Shown here: positions 8,019 to 18,013 of the stretch, piece by piece
Numbering within the stretch: position 1 is the first letter of the stretch
Layout of the letters: every line of letters begins with the position of its first letter
From: Comamonas testosteroni ATCC 11996
GTDB taxonomy: Bacteria; Pseudomonadota; Gammaproteobacteria; Burkholderiales; Burkholderiaceae_C
Length of the DNA stretch: 42,936 bases
Assembly (NCBI RefSeq): GCF_000241525.1
Contig: NZ_AHIL01000024.1
Span: 1 to 42,936, forward strand
Direction of reading: 5' to 3'
Position numbers and translations under genes: made by a program
Notes under the pieces: model-generated
The model's database searches: none
Told to the model about the DNA's origin: nothing
What the model saw: only the letters and a program-made list of their open reading frames with translations

Positions 8019-8468
8019 TCAAAGAGAAAGCAGCGCCCTGATCTGCAAAAGCTCCTCTTTGACCTCCTCCATGCCCATGGCACCGGCAGGCTCCGAGCGG
8101 CCCTGCTCCAGCATTGCAGCCAACAGATGGCTTTGCTCCAGCTCTTGCCCCTGCAGGGGCAGGGCCGGATGCACAAGCGCCGGCTGCTGCTCGATTGCCC
8201 TGCCGTGCCCCGTCACCAGTTCACGCAGACGATTTCGTGCGCCGCTGATGGTGAAGCCCTGCTCGTAGAGCAGCTCGCGGATGCGGCGCACCATCAACAC
8301 CTCATGATGCTGGTAGTAGCGTCGGTTGCCGCGCCGCTTCATGGGCTTGAGCTGCACAAACTCCTGCTCCCAGTAACGCAGCACATGAGGCTTGACGTCG
8401 CAAAGATCAGCGACTTCGCCGATGGTGAAATAGCGCTTGGCGGGAATTGCTGGCAAAGATGAAGCCAT
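8019..8468 (-). CDS. MerR-family transcriptional regulator next to ihfA
   Basis: A 149-residue regulator. A MerR winged helix lies at about 12-80 (YFTIGEVADLCDVKPHVLRY, then RRGNRRYYQHHEVLMVRRIR), followed by a short helical dimerisation and effector region without a metal-binding Cys cluster. The start is ATG 8468; the open frame extends further upstream, but those residues do not resemble the family. A MerR gene between ihfA and tRNA-Pro is a conserved arrangement in beta- and gammaproteobacteria; its ligand is not known to me. Confidence 0.88.
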   Translation of the reverse strand: MASSLPAIPAKRYFTIGEVADLCDVKPHVLRYWEQEFVQLKPMKRRGNRRYYQHHEVLMVRRIRELLYEQGFTISGARNRLRELVTGHGRAIEQQPALVHPALPLQGQELEQSHLLAAMLEQGRSEPAGAMGMEEVKEELLQIRALLSL

Positions 8469-8609
8469 GGCTGGTTGCAAGCGGTCAGTGAAGGAATGGG
8501 TGAAAGATAGGCAATCACGACTTGCACAAATCCGGATCAGGCACGGCGCTCTGTGGAGCGAAATGCCCGCTATGCATTCCTGTTTGCGCAAGTCCTAGCA
8601 ATATAGCGC

Positions 8610-8661
8610 GAAGAGCTGACAGGACCTTGCACCGCGCGCGACGCAAGACTGTCAGCTCTTC
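8610..8661. repeat. Long perfect inverted repeat between ihfA and merR
   Basis: The 13-bp arms GAAGAGCTGACAG (8610-8622) and CTGTCAGCTCTTC (8649-8661) are perfect, and an inner CTTGC/GCAAG pair (8626-8630 with 8643-8647) extends the stem. It begins 47 nt after the ihfA stop on the minus strand. There is no T run, so it is a poor intrinsic terminator; it could be an mRNA 3'-protecting or processing hairpin. Confidence 0.6.
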
Positions 8662-8708
8662 AGTGACCGATGCTCCGCTTGACAGTGCATCCGCCGTGTG
8701 CCAATCGC

Positions 8709-9035
8709 TTAAGACCCCGAACTCTCGCCCTGGATCAGCTCCTTGAGCTTGCTGCTGGCATGGAAGGTCACCACGCGGCGCGCAGCGATGGGAATCAGCT
8801 CGCCGGTGCGCGGGTTGCGACCGGGCCGCGGCGCCTTGGTGCGGATCTGGAAGTTGCCAAAGCCCGAAAGCTTGACATCTTCGCCGTCCACCAGCTTTTG
8901 CGAGATCAGGTCGAAAAATGCATCCACCATGTCCTTGGCTTCGCGCTTGTTCAGACCGATTTCGTCAAACAGCAGATCGGCCAGCTGCGCCTTGGTCAGC
9001 GCGGGGCTGTCGATGCTCTCTACGGCAAGCTCCAT
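8709..9035 (-). CDS. ihfA: Integration host factor subunit alpha
   Basis: A DNA-bending HU/IHF protein (108 aa), acting as heterodimer with IhfB in nucleoid structure, recombination and sigma-54 promoters. The sequence shows the HU fold ([20 protein letters not shown]), the beta arm with the intercalating Pro region ([16 protein letters not shown]) and the alpha-type ending [17 protein letters not shown] 9035 is chosen because AAGGAG lies 8 nt upstream; upstream in-frame ATG codons lack a ribosome site. It follows pheT by 28 nt, the classical pheST-ihfA arrangement. Confidence 0.96.
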   Translation of the reverse strand: MELAVESIDSPALTKAQLADLLFDEIGLNKREAKDMVDAFFDLISQKLVDGEDVKLSGFGNFQIRTKAPRPGRNPRTGELIPIAARRVVTFHASSKLKELIQGESSGS

Positions 9036-9063
9036 GGGTCGATCTCCTTGTGGATTGAACATA

Positions 9064-11517
9064 TCAGCGCAGACGAGCCGCAACGCGTTCAACCAGAGCC
9101 GCAATTGTGCCCTGCATGGCCGCGTCGATTTCAGCATCGGTCAGCGACGCAGTGTCGCTGCCCAGAGTCAGACGCACGGCCAGGCTCTTCTCGTCCTGAG
9201 CCAGGCTGCCCGGCGCCGCTTCCTCGCCCACCTTGAGCTTCTTGGGACGGAATACGTCGAACAGCACGGCCGAGCGCAGAATGCCGCCCTGCACACCTTG
9301 CTGCACGGCTTCCATCACCTGGGCGTGGGTCACGGCTTCCTTGACGACCACGGCAATGTCGCGCTCCACGGCCTGGTGCTTGGCCACAGGCTTGAACACA
9401 GGGACCTCGCGGGCCAACACGGCATCGAGCTCGAGCTCGAACATCACGGGAGCCTGGGCCAGATCCCATTCCTGGCGCCATTGGGGGTGCAGCTCGCCGA
9501 CAAAGCCGATGGCCTTGCCGTCCAGCAGCACGCGCGCGCAGCGGCCGGGGTGCATGGCCGGATGCTCGGCGGGCTCGAACACGGGCTTGGCCGGAGCCAG
9601 CAGCGCTTCCACATCACCCTTGACGTCGTAGAAGTCGACCTTGGCTTCTGCCCTGCCCCACTGCAGCTGGTCGGCAGCGCCGTAGGCGAGACCCGCCACG
9701 CGCATGGGCTGATAAAAGCCCTTGACCGTGGTGTCGGAGTCGACCACGGACTCGTCCTTGAAGAACACGCGACCCAGCTCGAACACGCGCACGCGCTGAG
9801 CCTTGCGGTCGACGTTGAACTTGAGCACCTGCAGCAGCGAGCCCAGCAGGGATGAGCGCATCACGCTCAGATGGCTGGCGATGGGGTTGAGCAGCTTGAT
9901 GGCGTTGTTGTTGCCAGCCAGCTCCTGCTCCCACTTTTCTTCGACAAAGCTGAAGTTGATGGTTTCCTGGTAGCCCAGGCCCGCCAGTTCGTGGCGCACG
10001 GCATAGGGGCTGCGCTCGTTCTCGGCGCGCAGCTTGGGCGAGATCGGGGCCAGCGGCTTGGTGGTCGGCAGGTTTTCGTAGCCGATCATGCGGGCCACTT
10101 CTTCGATCAGATCCTCTTCCAGATTGATGTCAAAGCGGAAGGTGGGAGCGGTGACGCTGATCACGCCCTCGCTGGCCACGGTGGCAGGCAGACCCAGGCC
10201 GTTCAGGGCATCCAGGCATTGCTGCTGAGTCACGGCCATGCCGATGACCTTGGCCGCACGCGCCACGCGCAGTTGCACGGCCTTGGAGGCGGGCATATTG
10301 GGCTTCTGATCGTCCATGGCGCCGACCTGTGTCTCGGGCGTGCCGCAGATTTCCAGCACCAGCGCGGTGATGCGCTCGATGTGCTCGGTGGTGAACTCGG
10401 GATCCACGCCGCGCTCGAAACGGTGACCGGCGTCGGTCGAGAAGTTGAAGTGGCGCGAACGGCCGGCCACGGCCTTGGGGAACCAGAACGCGGCTTCGAT
10501 GTAGATGTTCTTCGTGTCGTCGGACACGGCCGTGGCGTCGCCGCCCATGATGCCGGCCAGCGACTCGACCTGCTTGTCGTCGGCAATCACGCCGACCTTG
10601 AGGAAATCGTCGATCTTGATGGTGTTGCCGTTGAGCAGCTTGAGCGTTTCGCCCTCCTTGCCCCAGCGCACATTCAGTCCGCCGCTGATCTTGTCCAGAT
10701 CGAAGATATGGCTGGGACGGCCCAGCTCGAACATCACATAGTTGGAGATGTCGACCAGGGGGCTGACCGAGCGCTGGCCGCAGCGTGCCAGACGGTCCAC
10801 CATCCACTGGGGCGTCTTCACTTGCGTGTTGACATTGCGCACGATACGGCCCGAGAAACGGCCGCACAGATCGGTCGCCTCGATCTTGACCGGCAGCTTG
10901 TCCTGCAAGGCCACGGCCGCAGCGGGGAAGGACAGGGCTTTCAGAGGCGTGCCGGTCAACGCCGACAGCTCGCGCGCCACACCGTAGACGCTCAGGCAGT
11001 GCGCCAGATTGGGCGTCAACTTCAGCGTGAACAGCGTGTCGTCCAGGTTCAGGTACTCGCGCACGTTCTGACCCAGCGGCGCATCGGCGGGAAACTCCAG
11101 CAGGCCGCTGGCGTCCTCGTCGATGCCCAGCTCCTTGGCCGAGCACAGCATGCCAAAGCTCTGCACGCCGCGCAGCTTGCCGATCTTGATCTTGAAGGGC
11201 TTGCCATCGGCACCGGGAGGCAGCTCGGCGCCCACGGTGGCGCAGGGAATGCGGATGCCCACACGCGCATTGGGCGCGCCGCAGACGATGTCCAGCAGCT
11301 CGGGCTGGCCAATATCCACCTTACATACGCGCAGGCGATCGGCGTCGGGGTGCTGCACGGCTTCCTTGATTTCACCGACCACGATGCCGGTGAAGGGAGG
11401 CGCCACAGGATCCAGCTCTTCCACTTCCAGACCGGCCATGGTCAGGGTATCGGCCAGCTGCTGGGTGGTCAGGTTGGGGTTGCAGTATTCGCGCAACCAG
11501 GATTCAGGAAATTGCAT
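9064..11517 (-). CDS. pheT: Phenylalanine-tRNA ligase beta subunit
   Basis: The beta subunit (817 aa) of the alpha2beta2 phenylalanyl-tRNA synthetase, full length. Visible parts in order: B1 start ([20 protein letters not shown]), the EMAP-like tRNA-binding domain at about 40-150, the B3/B4 editing domain, B5 and the catalytic-like core, and a C-terminal anticodon-binding FDX-ACB domain ending in [21 protein letters not shown] sequence (here [20 protein letters not shown]). It is translated after pheS across a 165-bp gap containing an inverted-repeat element, and before ihfA. Confidence 0.97.
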   Translation of the reverse strand: MQFPESWLREYCNPNLTTQQLADTLTMAGLEVEELDPVAPPFTGIVVGEIKEAVQHPDADRLRVCKVDIGQPELLDIVCGAPNARVGIRIPCATVGAELPPGADGKPFKIKIGKLRGVQSFGMLCSAKELGIDEDASGLLEFPADAPLGQNVREYLNLDDTLFTLKLTPNLAHCLSVYGVARELSALTGTPLKALSFPAAAVALQDKLPVKIEATDLCGRFSGRIVRNVNTQVKTPQWMVDRLARCGQRSVSPLVDISNYVMFELGRPSHIFDLDKISGGLNVRWGKEGETLKLLNGNTIKIDDFLKVGVIADDKQVESLAGIMGGDATAVSDDTKNIYIEAAFWFPKAVAGRSRHFNFSTDAGHRFERGVDPEFTTEHIERITALVLEICGTPETQVGAMDDQKPNMPASKAVQLRVARAAKVIGMAVTQQQCLDALNGLGLPATVASEGVISVTAPTFRFDINLEEDLIEEVARMIGYENLPTTKPLAPISPKLRAENERSPYAVRHELAGLGYQETINFSFVEEKWEQELAGNNNAIKLLNPIASHLSVMRSSLLGSLLQVLKFNVDRKAQRVRVFELGRVFFKDESVVDSDTTVKGFYQPMRVAGLAYGAADQLQWGRAEAKVDFYDVKGDVEALLAPAKPVFEPAEHPAMHPGRCARVLLDGKAIGFVGELHPQWRQEWDLAQAPVMFELELDAVLAREVPVFKPVAKHQAVERDIAVVVKEAVTHAQVMEAVQQGVQGGILRSAVLFDVFRPKKLKVGEEAAPGSLAQDEKSLAVRLTLGSDTASLTDAEIDAAMQGTIAALVERVAARLR

Positions 11518-11587
11518 AGTCAGACTCTTTGGCGTTCATGCCAGTCGCACCGCAAGCGGTCTGCCACTGGCTGGGCATGCGTATCTC

Positions 11588-11682
11588 AAAAAGATGAGCT
11601 ATCAGCGCTCGGCGTATATAGATTTCAGCATCAAAACTATCTGAAATCATTTCATAACATGCGCTAGCAGCTCACTTTTTTA
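11588..11682. repeat. Intergenic inverted-repeat element between pheS and pheT
   Basis: Outer arms AAAAAGATGAGCT and AGCTCACTTTTTT and inner arms GAGCTATCAGCGC (11596-11608) and GCGCTAGCAGCTC (11661-11673) enclose an AT-rich centre with its own GATTTCA/TGAAATC repeat. The layout resembles the element at 28340-28419. I recall similar AGCTGCTAGCGC-type palindromes scattered through Comamonadaceae genomes. It could act as a partial terminator or RNA-processing site inside the pheST transcript. Confidence 0.6.
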
Positions 11683-12735
11683 TTACTGAAACTGCGACAG
11701 AAAACGGATGTCGCCGTCGAAGAACAGGCGCAGGTCGTTCACGCCATAACGCAGCATGGTCAGGCGGTCGGGGCCCATGCCAAAGGCAAAGCCGATGTAT
11801 TTTTCGGGATCCAGCCCCATGTTGCGCACCACATTGGGGTGCACCTGGCCGGAGCCCGCCACTTCCAGCCAGCGGCCGGCCAGCGGACCGCTCTGGAACT
11901 GGATGTCGATTTCGGCCGAAGGCTCGGTGAACGGGAAGAAGCTGGGGCGAAAGCGCAGCACCAGATCATCCTGCTCGAAGAAGGTCTTGCAGAAGTCGGT
12001 GAACACGACCTTCAGGTCCTTGAAGCTCACGTTCTCGCCGATCCACAGGCCTTCGCACTGATGGAACATGGGCGAGTGGGTGGCATCCGAGTCCACACGG
12101 TAGGTGCGGCCGGGAGCAATCACGCGGATCTCGGGCATGGTCTGACCGGCATCGAGCGCGTTGCGGTAATTCTTCACATGCTGCACGGCATGGCGCACCT
12201 GCATGGGGCTGGTGTGCGTGCGCAGCAGATTGGGCGCGTGCTGGGTGCCGCCTTCGACATAGAAGGTGTCGTGCATGGAGCGCGCAGGATGGTCTTCAGG
12301 CGTGTTCAGCGCCGTGAAGTTGAACCAGTCGGATTCGATCTCGGGGCCCTGGGCCACATCAAAGCCCATGGAGCCGAAAATGCCCTCGATACGCTCCATG
12401 GTGATGGAGACGGGGTGCAGCCCTCCCGCGCCACGACGGCGACCGGGCAGAGTCACATCCAGCACCTCAGCCTTCAGATGGGCCTGCAGCTCGGCGTCTG
12501 CCAAAGCTTTGCGACGGGCGGTCAAGGCCGCTTCGATCGCCTGCTTGGCCACGTTGATGGCGGCACCGCGCGACTTTTTCTCTTCGACGGAAAGCTGCGC
12601 CATGCCCTTCATGAGCTCGGTCATCTTGCCCGACTTGCCCAGAAACTGCGCCTTGGCATTTTCCAGATCAGCGGGGGTGTGGGCTTGCGCAAACAGTTGC
12701 TGTGCGCTTTCGACCAGAGAATCCAACTCGTTCAT
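11683..12735 (-). CDS. pheS: Phenylalanine-tRNA ligase alpha subunit
   Basis: The catalytic alpha subunit (350 aa) of phenylalanyl-tRNA synthetase. An N-terminal coiled coil (about 1-95) binds tRNA; class II motif 2 ([20 protein letters not shown]) and motif 3 near the end ([20 protein letters not shown]) are intact, as is the Phe pocket region ([15 protein letters not shown]). ATG 12735 has a purine-rich AAAGAG just upstream. It lies downstream of rplT with a terminator-like hairpin in between. Confidence 0.97.
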   Translation of the reverse strand: MNELDSLVESAQQLFAQAHTPADLENAKAQFLGKSGKMTELMKGMAQLSVEEKKSRGAAINVAKQAIEAALTARRKALADAELQAHLKAEVLDVTLPGRRRGAGGLHPVSITMERIEGIFGSMGFDVAQGPEIESDWFNFTALNTPEDHPARSMHDTFYVEGGTQHAPNLLRTHTSPMQVRHAVQHVKNYRNALDAGQTMPEIRVIAPGRTYRVDSDATHSPMFHQCEGLWIGENVSFKDLKVVFTDFCKTFFEQDDLVLRFRPSFFPFTEPSAEIDIQFQSGPLAGRWLEVAGSGQVHPNVVRNMGLDPEKYIGFAFGMGPDRLTMLRYGVNDLRLFFDGDIRFLSQFQ

Positions 12736-12756
12736 ATCGACTCTTTATCGACTTGT

Positions 12757-12799
12757 AAAAATAAACAAGGGCTAGTGCCTTTTCAAGCCCTAGCCCTTG
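12757..12799 (-). terminator. Terminator-like hairpin between rplT and pheS
   Basis: A 10-bp stem, CTAGCCCTTG (12790-12799) with CAAGGGCTAG (12766-12775), around a 14-nt loop, followed on the minus strand by TTTATTTTT. It ends 21 nt before the pheS start, so it would separate infC-rpmI-rplT from pheST, either fully or as an attenuator. I found no Phe-rich leader ORF upstream of it. Confidence 0.65.
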
Positions 12800-12940
12800 C
12801 TGTTTGTGCATCAGCAGCTACTGAACAAGACACGACTTCTGCAATCAAGTTCAAGCAAGATGCTCGCCCATCGGCAAATGCCTGTGGGGATTCTTGTCTG
12901 CAAAAGTCCTACAAGAGTAACTACCGATCGTGACCTCAGG

Positions 12941-13300
12941 TCAGGCAGCCAGCTTGGCCTTGACTTGGTCGACGATAGCTGCAAAAGCAGCCTTGTCGTG
13001 CACGGCGATATCGGCCAGCATCTTGCGGTCGATTTCGATGGCAGCCTTCTTCAGGCCGTTGGCGAATTGGCTGTAAGTCAGACCCAGTTCACGTGCAGCA
13101 GCGTTGATACGAGCGATCCACAGCTGACGGAACACGCGCTTCTTGGTACGACGGTCACGGTAGGCATATTGACCAGCCTTCATGACCGCTTGCTTGGCAA
13201 CGCGGAAGACGTTACCACGGCGACCGCGGAAACCCTTGGCCAGATTCAGAACTTTTTTGTGACGGGCGCGAGCCGTTACACCACGTTTGACGCGAGGCAT
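12941..13300 (-). CDS. rplT: Large ribosomal subunit protein bL20
   Basis: Ribosomal protein L20 (119 aa), early assembly protein of the 50S subunit. The start [20 protein letters not shown] and the [14 protein letters not shown] segment are diagnostic. AGGAG precedes the ATG. It is the third gene of the infC-rpmI-rplT block, 26 nt after rpmI. In E. coli L20 represses this operon by binding mRNA; whether this holds here cannot be judged. Confidence 0.97.
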   Translation of the reverse strand: MPRVKRGVTARARHKKVLNLAKGFRGRRGNVFRVAKQAVMKAGQYAYRDRRTKKRVFRQLWIARINAAARELGLTYSQFANGLKKAAIEIDRKMLADIAVHDKAAFAAIVDQVKAKLAA

Positions 13301-13326
13301 GTGTTTTCTCCTAGTTCGTCAGTGAA

Positions 13327-13530
13327 TTACAGGCCTGCGGAAGGCAACATCTTTGCGATGGAGCCCATATCGCCGGAATGCACGTTGACAATGCCACGCA
13401 GGTGACGCTTGTTCTTCGTGGTCTTCTTGGTCAAGATGTGACGCTTGAAGGCTTGACCGCGCTTGACGGTACCACCGGGACGAACGCGAAAACGCTTCTT
13501 CGCGCTGCTCTTGGTCTTCATTTTGGGCAT
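13327..13530 (-). CDS. rpmI: Large ribosomal subunit protein bL35
   Basis: Ribosomal protein L35 (67 aa), starting [20 protein letters not shown] and strongly basic throughout, with [21 protein letters not shown] 13530 is preceded by AGGAG; an upstream in-frame extension lacks family similarity. Located between infC and rplT as in most bacteria. Confidence 0.97.
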   Translation of the reverse strand: MPKMKTKSSAKKRFRVRPGGTVKRGQAFKRHILTKKTTKNKRHLRGIVNVHSGDMGSIAKMLPSAGL

Positions 13531-13722
13531 GTGAATGCTCCTATTGAATTTGTGCTCGCAAGGCGGTGTGCAACCCGCACACACTTCGCTGGCCTCCGAG
13601 GCACTTGTTTGTCAGTCCGGCCAGGCCGGGCTGACTCTTGCAGGCAAGCCTGCAAATTCTTTGTCTGCCGCACAAAACAAAAGTGGGCCAAGCCCACTCT
13701 TGCCCGAAAGGCAAAACCGCAA

Positions 13723-14346
13723 TTATGCCTTATCTGCAGCCTCAGGTGCAGCAGCGACGCCATCACCTTGTGGTTTTGCACCACCGGCAGGCTTCTTGCC
13801 ACCTGCACGAGCCGGCGCAACCATCATGATCATCTGACGGCCTTCCAGCTTGGGGAACTGCTCCACCTGGATGGAATCGGCCAGATCGTCACGCAGACGG
13901 TTGAGCAGATTCAGACCCAGCTGCTGGTGCGTGATTTCACGGCCGCGGAAACGCAGCGTGATCTTGCACTTGTCGCCCTCCGCCAGGAAACGGCGGATAT
14001 TGCGCAGCTTGATGTTGTAGTCACCATCATCCGTACCAGGGCGGAACTTCACTTCCTTGATTTCGATGACGGTCTGCTTGGCCTTGGCTTCAGCAGCCTT
14101 CTTCTGTTCCTGGTACTTGAACTTGCCGTAATCCATCAAACGGCAGACCGGAGGAGATGCGTTGGCCGCAATTTCCACCAGGTCGACATCCAGCTCGCCA
14201 GCCATGCGCAGCGCTTCTTGCAGCGGCACGATGCCCAGAGGCTCGTTGTCAGGACCAGACAGACGCACTTCAGGCGCCATGATTTCTCGGTTCAGTCGAT
14301 GCTTGCGCTCTTCACGGTGGCGCCGATCGCGAAATTCAGTAGCTAT
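13723..14346 (-). CDS. infC: Translation initiation factor IF-3 (probable AUA start)
   Basis: IF-3 (207 aa) monitors start-codon selection and keeps the 30S subunit apart from 50S. The N domain begins [20 protein letters not shown] and contains [20 protein letters not shown]; the C domain holds [20 protein letters not shown] and [13 protein letters not shown]. An Ala/Gly/Lys-rich tail follows. No ATG fits the conserved N terminus. The codon before GCT-ACT-GAA is ATA at 14346-14344, with AAGGG 8 nt upstream; a GTG three codons earlier abuts that AAGGG and has no room for it. A rare near-cognate start is a known autoregulatory device of infC (AUU in E. coli). An ATG 22 codons downstream would lose most of the N-terminal helix. 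Confidence 0.93.
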   Translation of the reverse strand: MATEFRDRRHREERKHRLNREIMAPEVRLSGPDNEPLGIVPLQEALRMAGELDVDLVEIAANASPPVCRLMDYGKFKYQEQKKAAEAKAKQTVIEIKEVKFRPGTDDGDYNIKLRNIRRFLAEGDKCKITLRFRGREITHQQLGLNLLNRLRDDLADSIQVEQFPKLEGRQMIMMVAPARAGGKKPAGGAKPQGDGVAAAPEAADKA

Positions 14347-14437
14347 GGTTTTCACCCTTGGATTGAAATGGCTACAACAGCGTAGCCGGCTAGCGTGCCT
14401 TGCACGCTGACCGGCCCGCCACAAAAATTAATCTGTT

Positions 14438-16357
14438 TCAGGCCTTGGCCGTGATGTCCTTGGCGAGCAATTCAATGAATGCATCAACCGACATCACACC
14501 GAGGTCTTTGTTACCCCGGGCGCGCACTGCAACCGCACCAGCAGCCTTCTCCTTGTCGCCTGCGACGAGGATGTAGGGCAGCTTCTGCATGGAATGCTCG
14601 CGTATTTTATACGTAATCTTTTCATTGCGCAGATCTGTCACTACCCTAAGGCTTTGATTCGGCAATGCTTTTTGCAGCTTCTGCGCAACTTCCTGCGCAT
14701 AGTCGGCCTGAGCGTCCGTGATATTGAGCACGGCAGCCTGCACGGGAGCCAGCCAGGCAGGCAGCGCGCCCGAGTGATGCTCGACCAAAATGCCGATGAA
14801 ACGCTCGAGCGAACCCAGAATCGCGCGGTGCAGCATGATGGGACGATGGCGCTCGCCATCCTCGCCCACGAATTCCGCATCGAGACGCTCGGGCATGTTC
14901 GGGTCCACCTGAATGGTGCCGCACTGCCATTCGCGACCCAGCGCATCCTTCAGGGTGTACTCGATCTTCGGGCCGTAGAACGCGCCCTCGCCCGGCAGAT
15001 ACTCGAACTCGCAACCCGACGCACGCAGACCTTCGGCCAGCGCGTTCTCGGCCTTGTCCCAGGCTTCATCGGTGCCGATGCGCTTTTCGGGACGGGTCGA
15101 CAGGCGATACAAAATATTGGTGAAACCGAAGTCGGCATACACCTTCTGCAGCAGCGAAGTGAAGGCCGTCACCTCGGCCTGGATCTGGTCTTCGGTACAG
15201 AAGATGTGACCATCGTCCTGGGTGAAGGCACGCACGCGCATGATGCCGTGCAGCGAACCGGTGGGCTCGTTGCGATGGCAGTTGCCGAACTCGCCAAAGC
15301 GCAGCGGCAGATCGCGATAGCTCTTGATGCCTTGCTTGAAGATGATGATGTGGCCCGGGCAGTTCATGGGCTTGAGGGCATATTCACGCTTTTCCGAATC
15401 GGTGGTGAACATGTTTTCGCGGTACTTGTCCCAGTGGCCGGTCTTCTCCCACAGGCCCTTGTCCAGAATCTGCGGAGCCTTGACTTCCTGGTAGCCGTTG
15501 TCCTGATAGACGCGGCGCATGTACTGCTCGACCTGTTGCCAGACTGCCCAGCCCTTGGGGTGCCAGAACACGGTGCCGGGCGAATGCTCATCGATGTGGA
15601 ACAGATCCAGCTCGCGGCCCAGCTTGCGGTGATCGCGCTTTTCGGCTTCTTCCAGGCGGAACAGATAGTCCTTGAGCTCGTCCTTGGTCGCCCAGGCGGT
15701 GCCGTAGATGCGCTGCAGCATCTCGTTGCGGTGGTCGCCACGCCAGTAGGCACCGGCCACCTTCATCAGCTTGAAGTGCTTGAGCTTGCCGGTGCTGGGC
15801 ACGTGAGGGCCGCGGCACAGATCTTCAAAAGCGCCTTCACGGTACAGGCTCACATCCTCGTTGCTGGGGATGGAGGCAATGATCTCGGCCTTGTAGGCTT
15901 CGCCGATGCCCTTGAAGTACTGCACGGCCTCGTCGCGCGGCAGCACGCGGCGCACCACCTGCTCGTCCTTGTTGGCCAGCTCGGTCATCTTCTTTTCGAT
16001 GGCAGCCAGATCTTCGGGAGTGAAGGGACGCTTGTACGAGAAGTCGTAGTAGAAACCGTTTTCGATCACAGGGCCGATGGTGACCTGGGCATCGGGAAAC
16101 AGCTCCTTGACGGCATAGGCCAGCAAGTGAGCGGTGGAGTGGCGGATCACCTCCAGACCATCGGCATCCTTGGCGGTGATGATGGACAGCGGCGAATCCT
16201 GCTCGATCACAAAGCTGGTGTCCACGACCTTGCCGTTGATCTTGCCGGCAAGTGCCGCCTTGGCCAGGCCCGAGCCAATCGAAGCAGCGACCTCAGCGAC
16301 CGAAACCGGGCCCGGATATTCGCGCTTGGAGCCATCGGGGAGCGTGATGTTGATCAT
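14438..16357 (-). CDS. thrS: Threonine-tRNA ligase
   Basis: Threonyl-tRNA synthetase (639 aa). The N-terminal TGS domain ([20 protein letters not shown]) is followed by the editing domain with [16 protein letters not shown], the class II catalytic core ([12 protein letters not shown], with the zinc Cys, and [19 protein letters not shown]) and the anticodon-binding domain. The start ATG 16357 has AAGGA about 5 nt upstream; the TTG at 16372 is less likely. It heads the thrS-infC-rpmI-rplT block. Upstream lies a structured leader with a terminator and a short threonine-containing ORF, suggesting control by attenuation. Confidence 0.97.
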   Translation of the reverse strand: MINITLPDGSKREYPGPVSVAEVAASIGSGLAKAALAGKINGKVVDTSFVIEQDSPLSIITAKDADGLEVIRHSTAHLLAYAVKELFPDAQVTIGPVIENGFYYDFSYKRPFTPEDLAAIEKKMTELANKDEQVVRRVLPRDEAVQYFKGIGEAYKAEIIASIPSNEDVSLYREGAFEDLCRGPHVPSTGKLKHFKLMKVAGAYWRGDHRNEMLQRIYGTAWATKDELKDYLFRLEEAEKRDHRKLGRELDLFHIDEHSPGTVFWHPKGWAVWQQVEQYMRRVYQDNGYQEVKAPQILDKGLWEKTGHWDKYRENMFTTDSEKREYALKPMNCPGHIIIFKQGIKSYRDLPLRFGEFGNCHRNEPTGSLHGIMRVRAFTQDDGHIFCTEDQIQAEVTAFTSLLQKVYADFGFTNILYRLSTRPEKRIGTDEAWDKAENALAEGLRASGCEFEYLPGEGAFYGPKIEYTLKDALGREWQCGTIQVDPNMPERLDAEFVGEDGERHRPIMLHRAILGSLERFIGILVEHHSGALPAWLAPVQAAVLNITDAQADYAQEVAQKLQKALPNQSLRVVTDLRNEKITYKIREHSMQKLPYILVAGDKEKAAGAVAVRARGNKDLGVMSVDAFIELLAKDITAKA

Positions 16358-16426
16358 GAAATTCCTTGTCAAACCAAATTTGTGTGGGGGAGGGCCAGCG
16401 CCAGAGCTTTGGAGTTGCCTGAAAGC

Positions 16427-16453
16427 AAAAAGCGCGGAACCAGTCCGCGCTTT
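16427..16453 (-). terminator. Terminator in the thrS leader (possible attenuator)
   Basis: A perfect 10-bp stem, AAAGCGCGGA (16453-16444) with TCCGCGCTTT (16438-16429), closes a CTGGT loop and is followed on the minus strand by a T run ending at 16427. It lies 69 nt upstream of the thrS start and downstream of the leader ORF, the position of a transcription attenuator. Confidence 0.7.
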
Positions 16454-16490
16454 GATGAGGGTGTCGAGAAATCTCGGGCAGGCGCGAACC
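16442..16490 (-). promoter_or_regulatory. Possible antiterminator pairing in the thrS leader
   Basis: On the minus strand GGUUCGCGC (16490-16482) can form nine pairs, two of them G-U, with GCGCGGACU (16450-16442), which is the ascending arm of the terminator. The same upstream segment can also close its own small GGCG/CGCC hairpin. Mutually exclusive helices of this kind are the mechanism of attenuators. Found by eye; not tested by folding. Confidence 0.4.
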
Positions 16491-16501
16491 GCCAGCTGCC
16501 A

Positions 16502-16543
16502 TCAGCAGCTGAAGTACATCTCCGATGTAGTTCGCGGTGTCAT
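16502..16543 (-). CDS. Candidate threonine leader peptide upstream of thrS
   Basis: A 14-codon ORF, MTPRTTSEMYFSCC, with three threonine codons among the first six, ending 48 nt before the terminator stem. The frame can be extended to an ATG at 16588 (28 aa, five threonines), but that start overlaps a possible -10 box (TAAAAT, 16594-16589), which would put transcription start inside it, so the short form fits better. A GAAAGG lies about 11 nt upstream. Threonine starvation would stall ribosomes here and could favour the antiterminator. Coding status is not proven. Confidence 0.35.
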   Translation of the reverse strand: MTPRTTSEMYFSC

Positions 16544-16603
16544 AACCGTTGATGCCTTTCTCGCCCTTGTGAATTGAAGTCGCGCCATTTTAACCCGGTA
16601 AAC

Positions 16604-16635
16604 AAAAAAGCGCCCGAGACTTTCGCCCCGGGCGC
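16604..16635 (-). terminator. Terminator of aceA
   Basis: Arms GCGCCCG (16610-16616) and CGGGCGC (16629-16635) form a stem, followed on the minus strand by T6 (16609-16604). It lies 47 nt beyond the aceA stop. Confidence 0.85.
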
Positions 16636-16681
16636 ATAACCCCACTTTTTCTACCTAGACAGAATCACGATTCAACGCGAC

Positions 16682-18013
16682 TCAATGGAACTGCTCTTCC
16701 TCGGTGGAACCGGTCAGCGCCTTGACGCTGGAAGAGCCGCCCTGGATCACGGTGGTCACATCGTCGAAGTAACCTGCGCCCACTTCCTGCTGGTGCGAGA
16801 CAAAGGTGTAGCCCTTGTCACGTGCCGCGAATTCGGGCTCCTGGATCATTTCCACGTAATGCTTCATGCCCTCGCCGCGAGCGTACTCATGGGCGAACTT
16901 GAAGGTGTTGTACCAGTTGCTGTGAATGCCGGCCAGCGTGATGAACTGGAACTTGTAACCCAGTGCGGACAGGTCTTCCTGGAAGGAAGCGATCTGGCTG
17001 TCGTTGAGGTTCTTCTTCCAGTTGAACGAGGGCGAGCAGTTGTAGCTCAGCAGCTTGCCTGGGCAGGCTGCGTGCACGGCCTGGGCGAATTCGCGGGCAA
17101 AACCGATATCGGGCACGCCGGTTTCGCACCACACCAGATCCGCATAGGGAGCGTAGGCCACGCCGCGGCTGATGGATTGCTCCAGACCGTTCTTGACACG
17201 GTAGAAGCCCTCCTGGGTACGCTCGCCAGTCAGGAACGGGATGTCGTTCTCGTCATGGTTGCTGGTGATCAGGTTGGCCGCTTCGGCATCGGTACGGGCC
17301 AGCACAATGGTGGGCACGCCCATCACATCGGCTGCAAAACGAGCGGCAATCAGCTTCTCGACCGCTTCGCGGGTGGGCACCAGCACCTTGCCGCCCATGT
17401 GGCCGCACTTCTTGACAGCAGCCAACTGGTCTTCAAAGTGCACGCCGGCAGCACCTGCCTGAATCATGTTCTTCATCAGCTCGAACGCGTTGAGCACGCC
17501 ACCAAAGCCGGCTTCCGCATCAGCCACGATGGGCAGGAAGTAGTCGATGAACTCCTTGTCGCCGGGGTTGATGCCCTTGCCCCATTGGATTTCATCGGCG
17601 CGCTTGAAGGTATTGTTGATACGGCGCACCATGGTGGGCACGGAGTCATAGGCGTACAGCGACTGGTCGGGGTACATGGTCTCGGAGGTGTTGCCGTCGG
17701 CGGCCACTTGCCAGCCCGACAGGTACACGGCTTCCAGACCGGCCTTGGCCTGCTGCATGGCCTGGCCTGCAGAGATAGCGCCGAAGGCATTCACATAGCC
17801 CTTCTTCGAGCTGCCGTTGATCTTGTCCCACAGCACCTCGGCGCCGCGCTGGGCCAGTGTGTACTCAGGCTGCAGGCTGCCACGCAGACGCACCACATCG
17901 GCAGCGCTGTAACCGCGCTTCACGCTCTTCCAGCGGGGGTTTTGTGCCCAGTCTTTTTCGAGGGCTGCGATTTGCTGTTCACGGCTCAGTTGCTGAGTCA
18001 GGGATTGGGGCAT
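16682..18013 (-). CDS. aceA: Isocitrate lyase
   Basis: First enzyme of the glyoxylate shunt (443 aa), cleaving isocitrate to succinate and glyoxylate for growth on acetate and fatty acids. The catalytic KKCGH signature is intact at 201-205, followed by MGGKVLVP, and the substrate-binding [13 protein letters not shown] is present near the C terminus. The length matches short bacterial isocitrate lyases. AAGGAG lies 6 nt before the ATG. It is a single-gene unit with its own terminator. Three related palindromes upstream (18157-18237) suggest control by a dedicated regulator not encoded in the window. Confidence 0.97.
   Translation of the reverse strand: MPQSLTQQLSREQQIAALEKDWAQNPRWKSVKRGYSAADVVRLRGSLQPEYTLAQRGAEVLWDKINGSSKKGYVNAFGAISAGQAMQQAKAGLEAVYLSGWQVAADGNTSETMYPDQSLYAYDSVPTMVRRINNTFKRADEIQWGKGINPGDKEFIDYFLPIVADAEAGFGGVLNAFELMKNMIQAGAAGVHFEDQLAAVKKCGHMGGKVLVPTREAVEKLIAARFAADVMGVPTIVLARTDAEAANLITSNHDENDIPFLTGERTQEGFYRVKNGLEQSISRGVAYAPYADLVWCETGVPDIGFAREFAQAVHAACPGKLLSYNCSPSFNWKKNLNDSQIASFQEDLSALGYKFQFITLAGIHSNWYNTFKFAHEYARGEGMKHYVEMIQEPEFAARDKGYTFVSHQQEVGAGYFDDVTTVIQGGSSSVKALTGSTEEEQFH

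Noticed and set aside
12757..12940. Phe-rich leader peptide before pheS (pheM-like attenuation)
   Set aside because: The terminator is there, but no short ORF upstream of it contains clustered phenylalanine codons.
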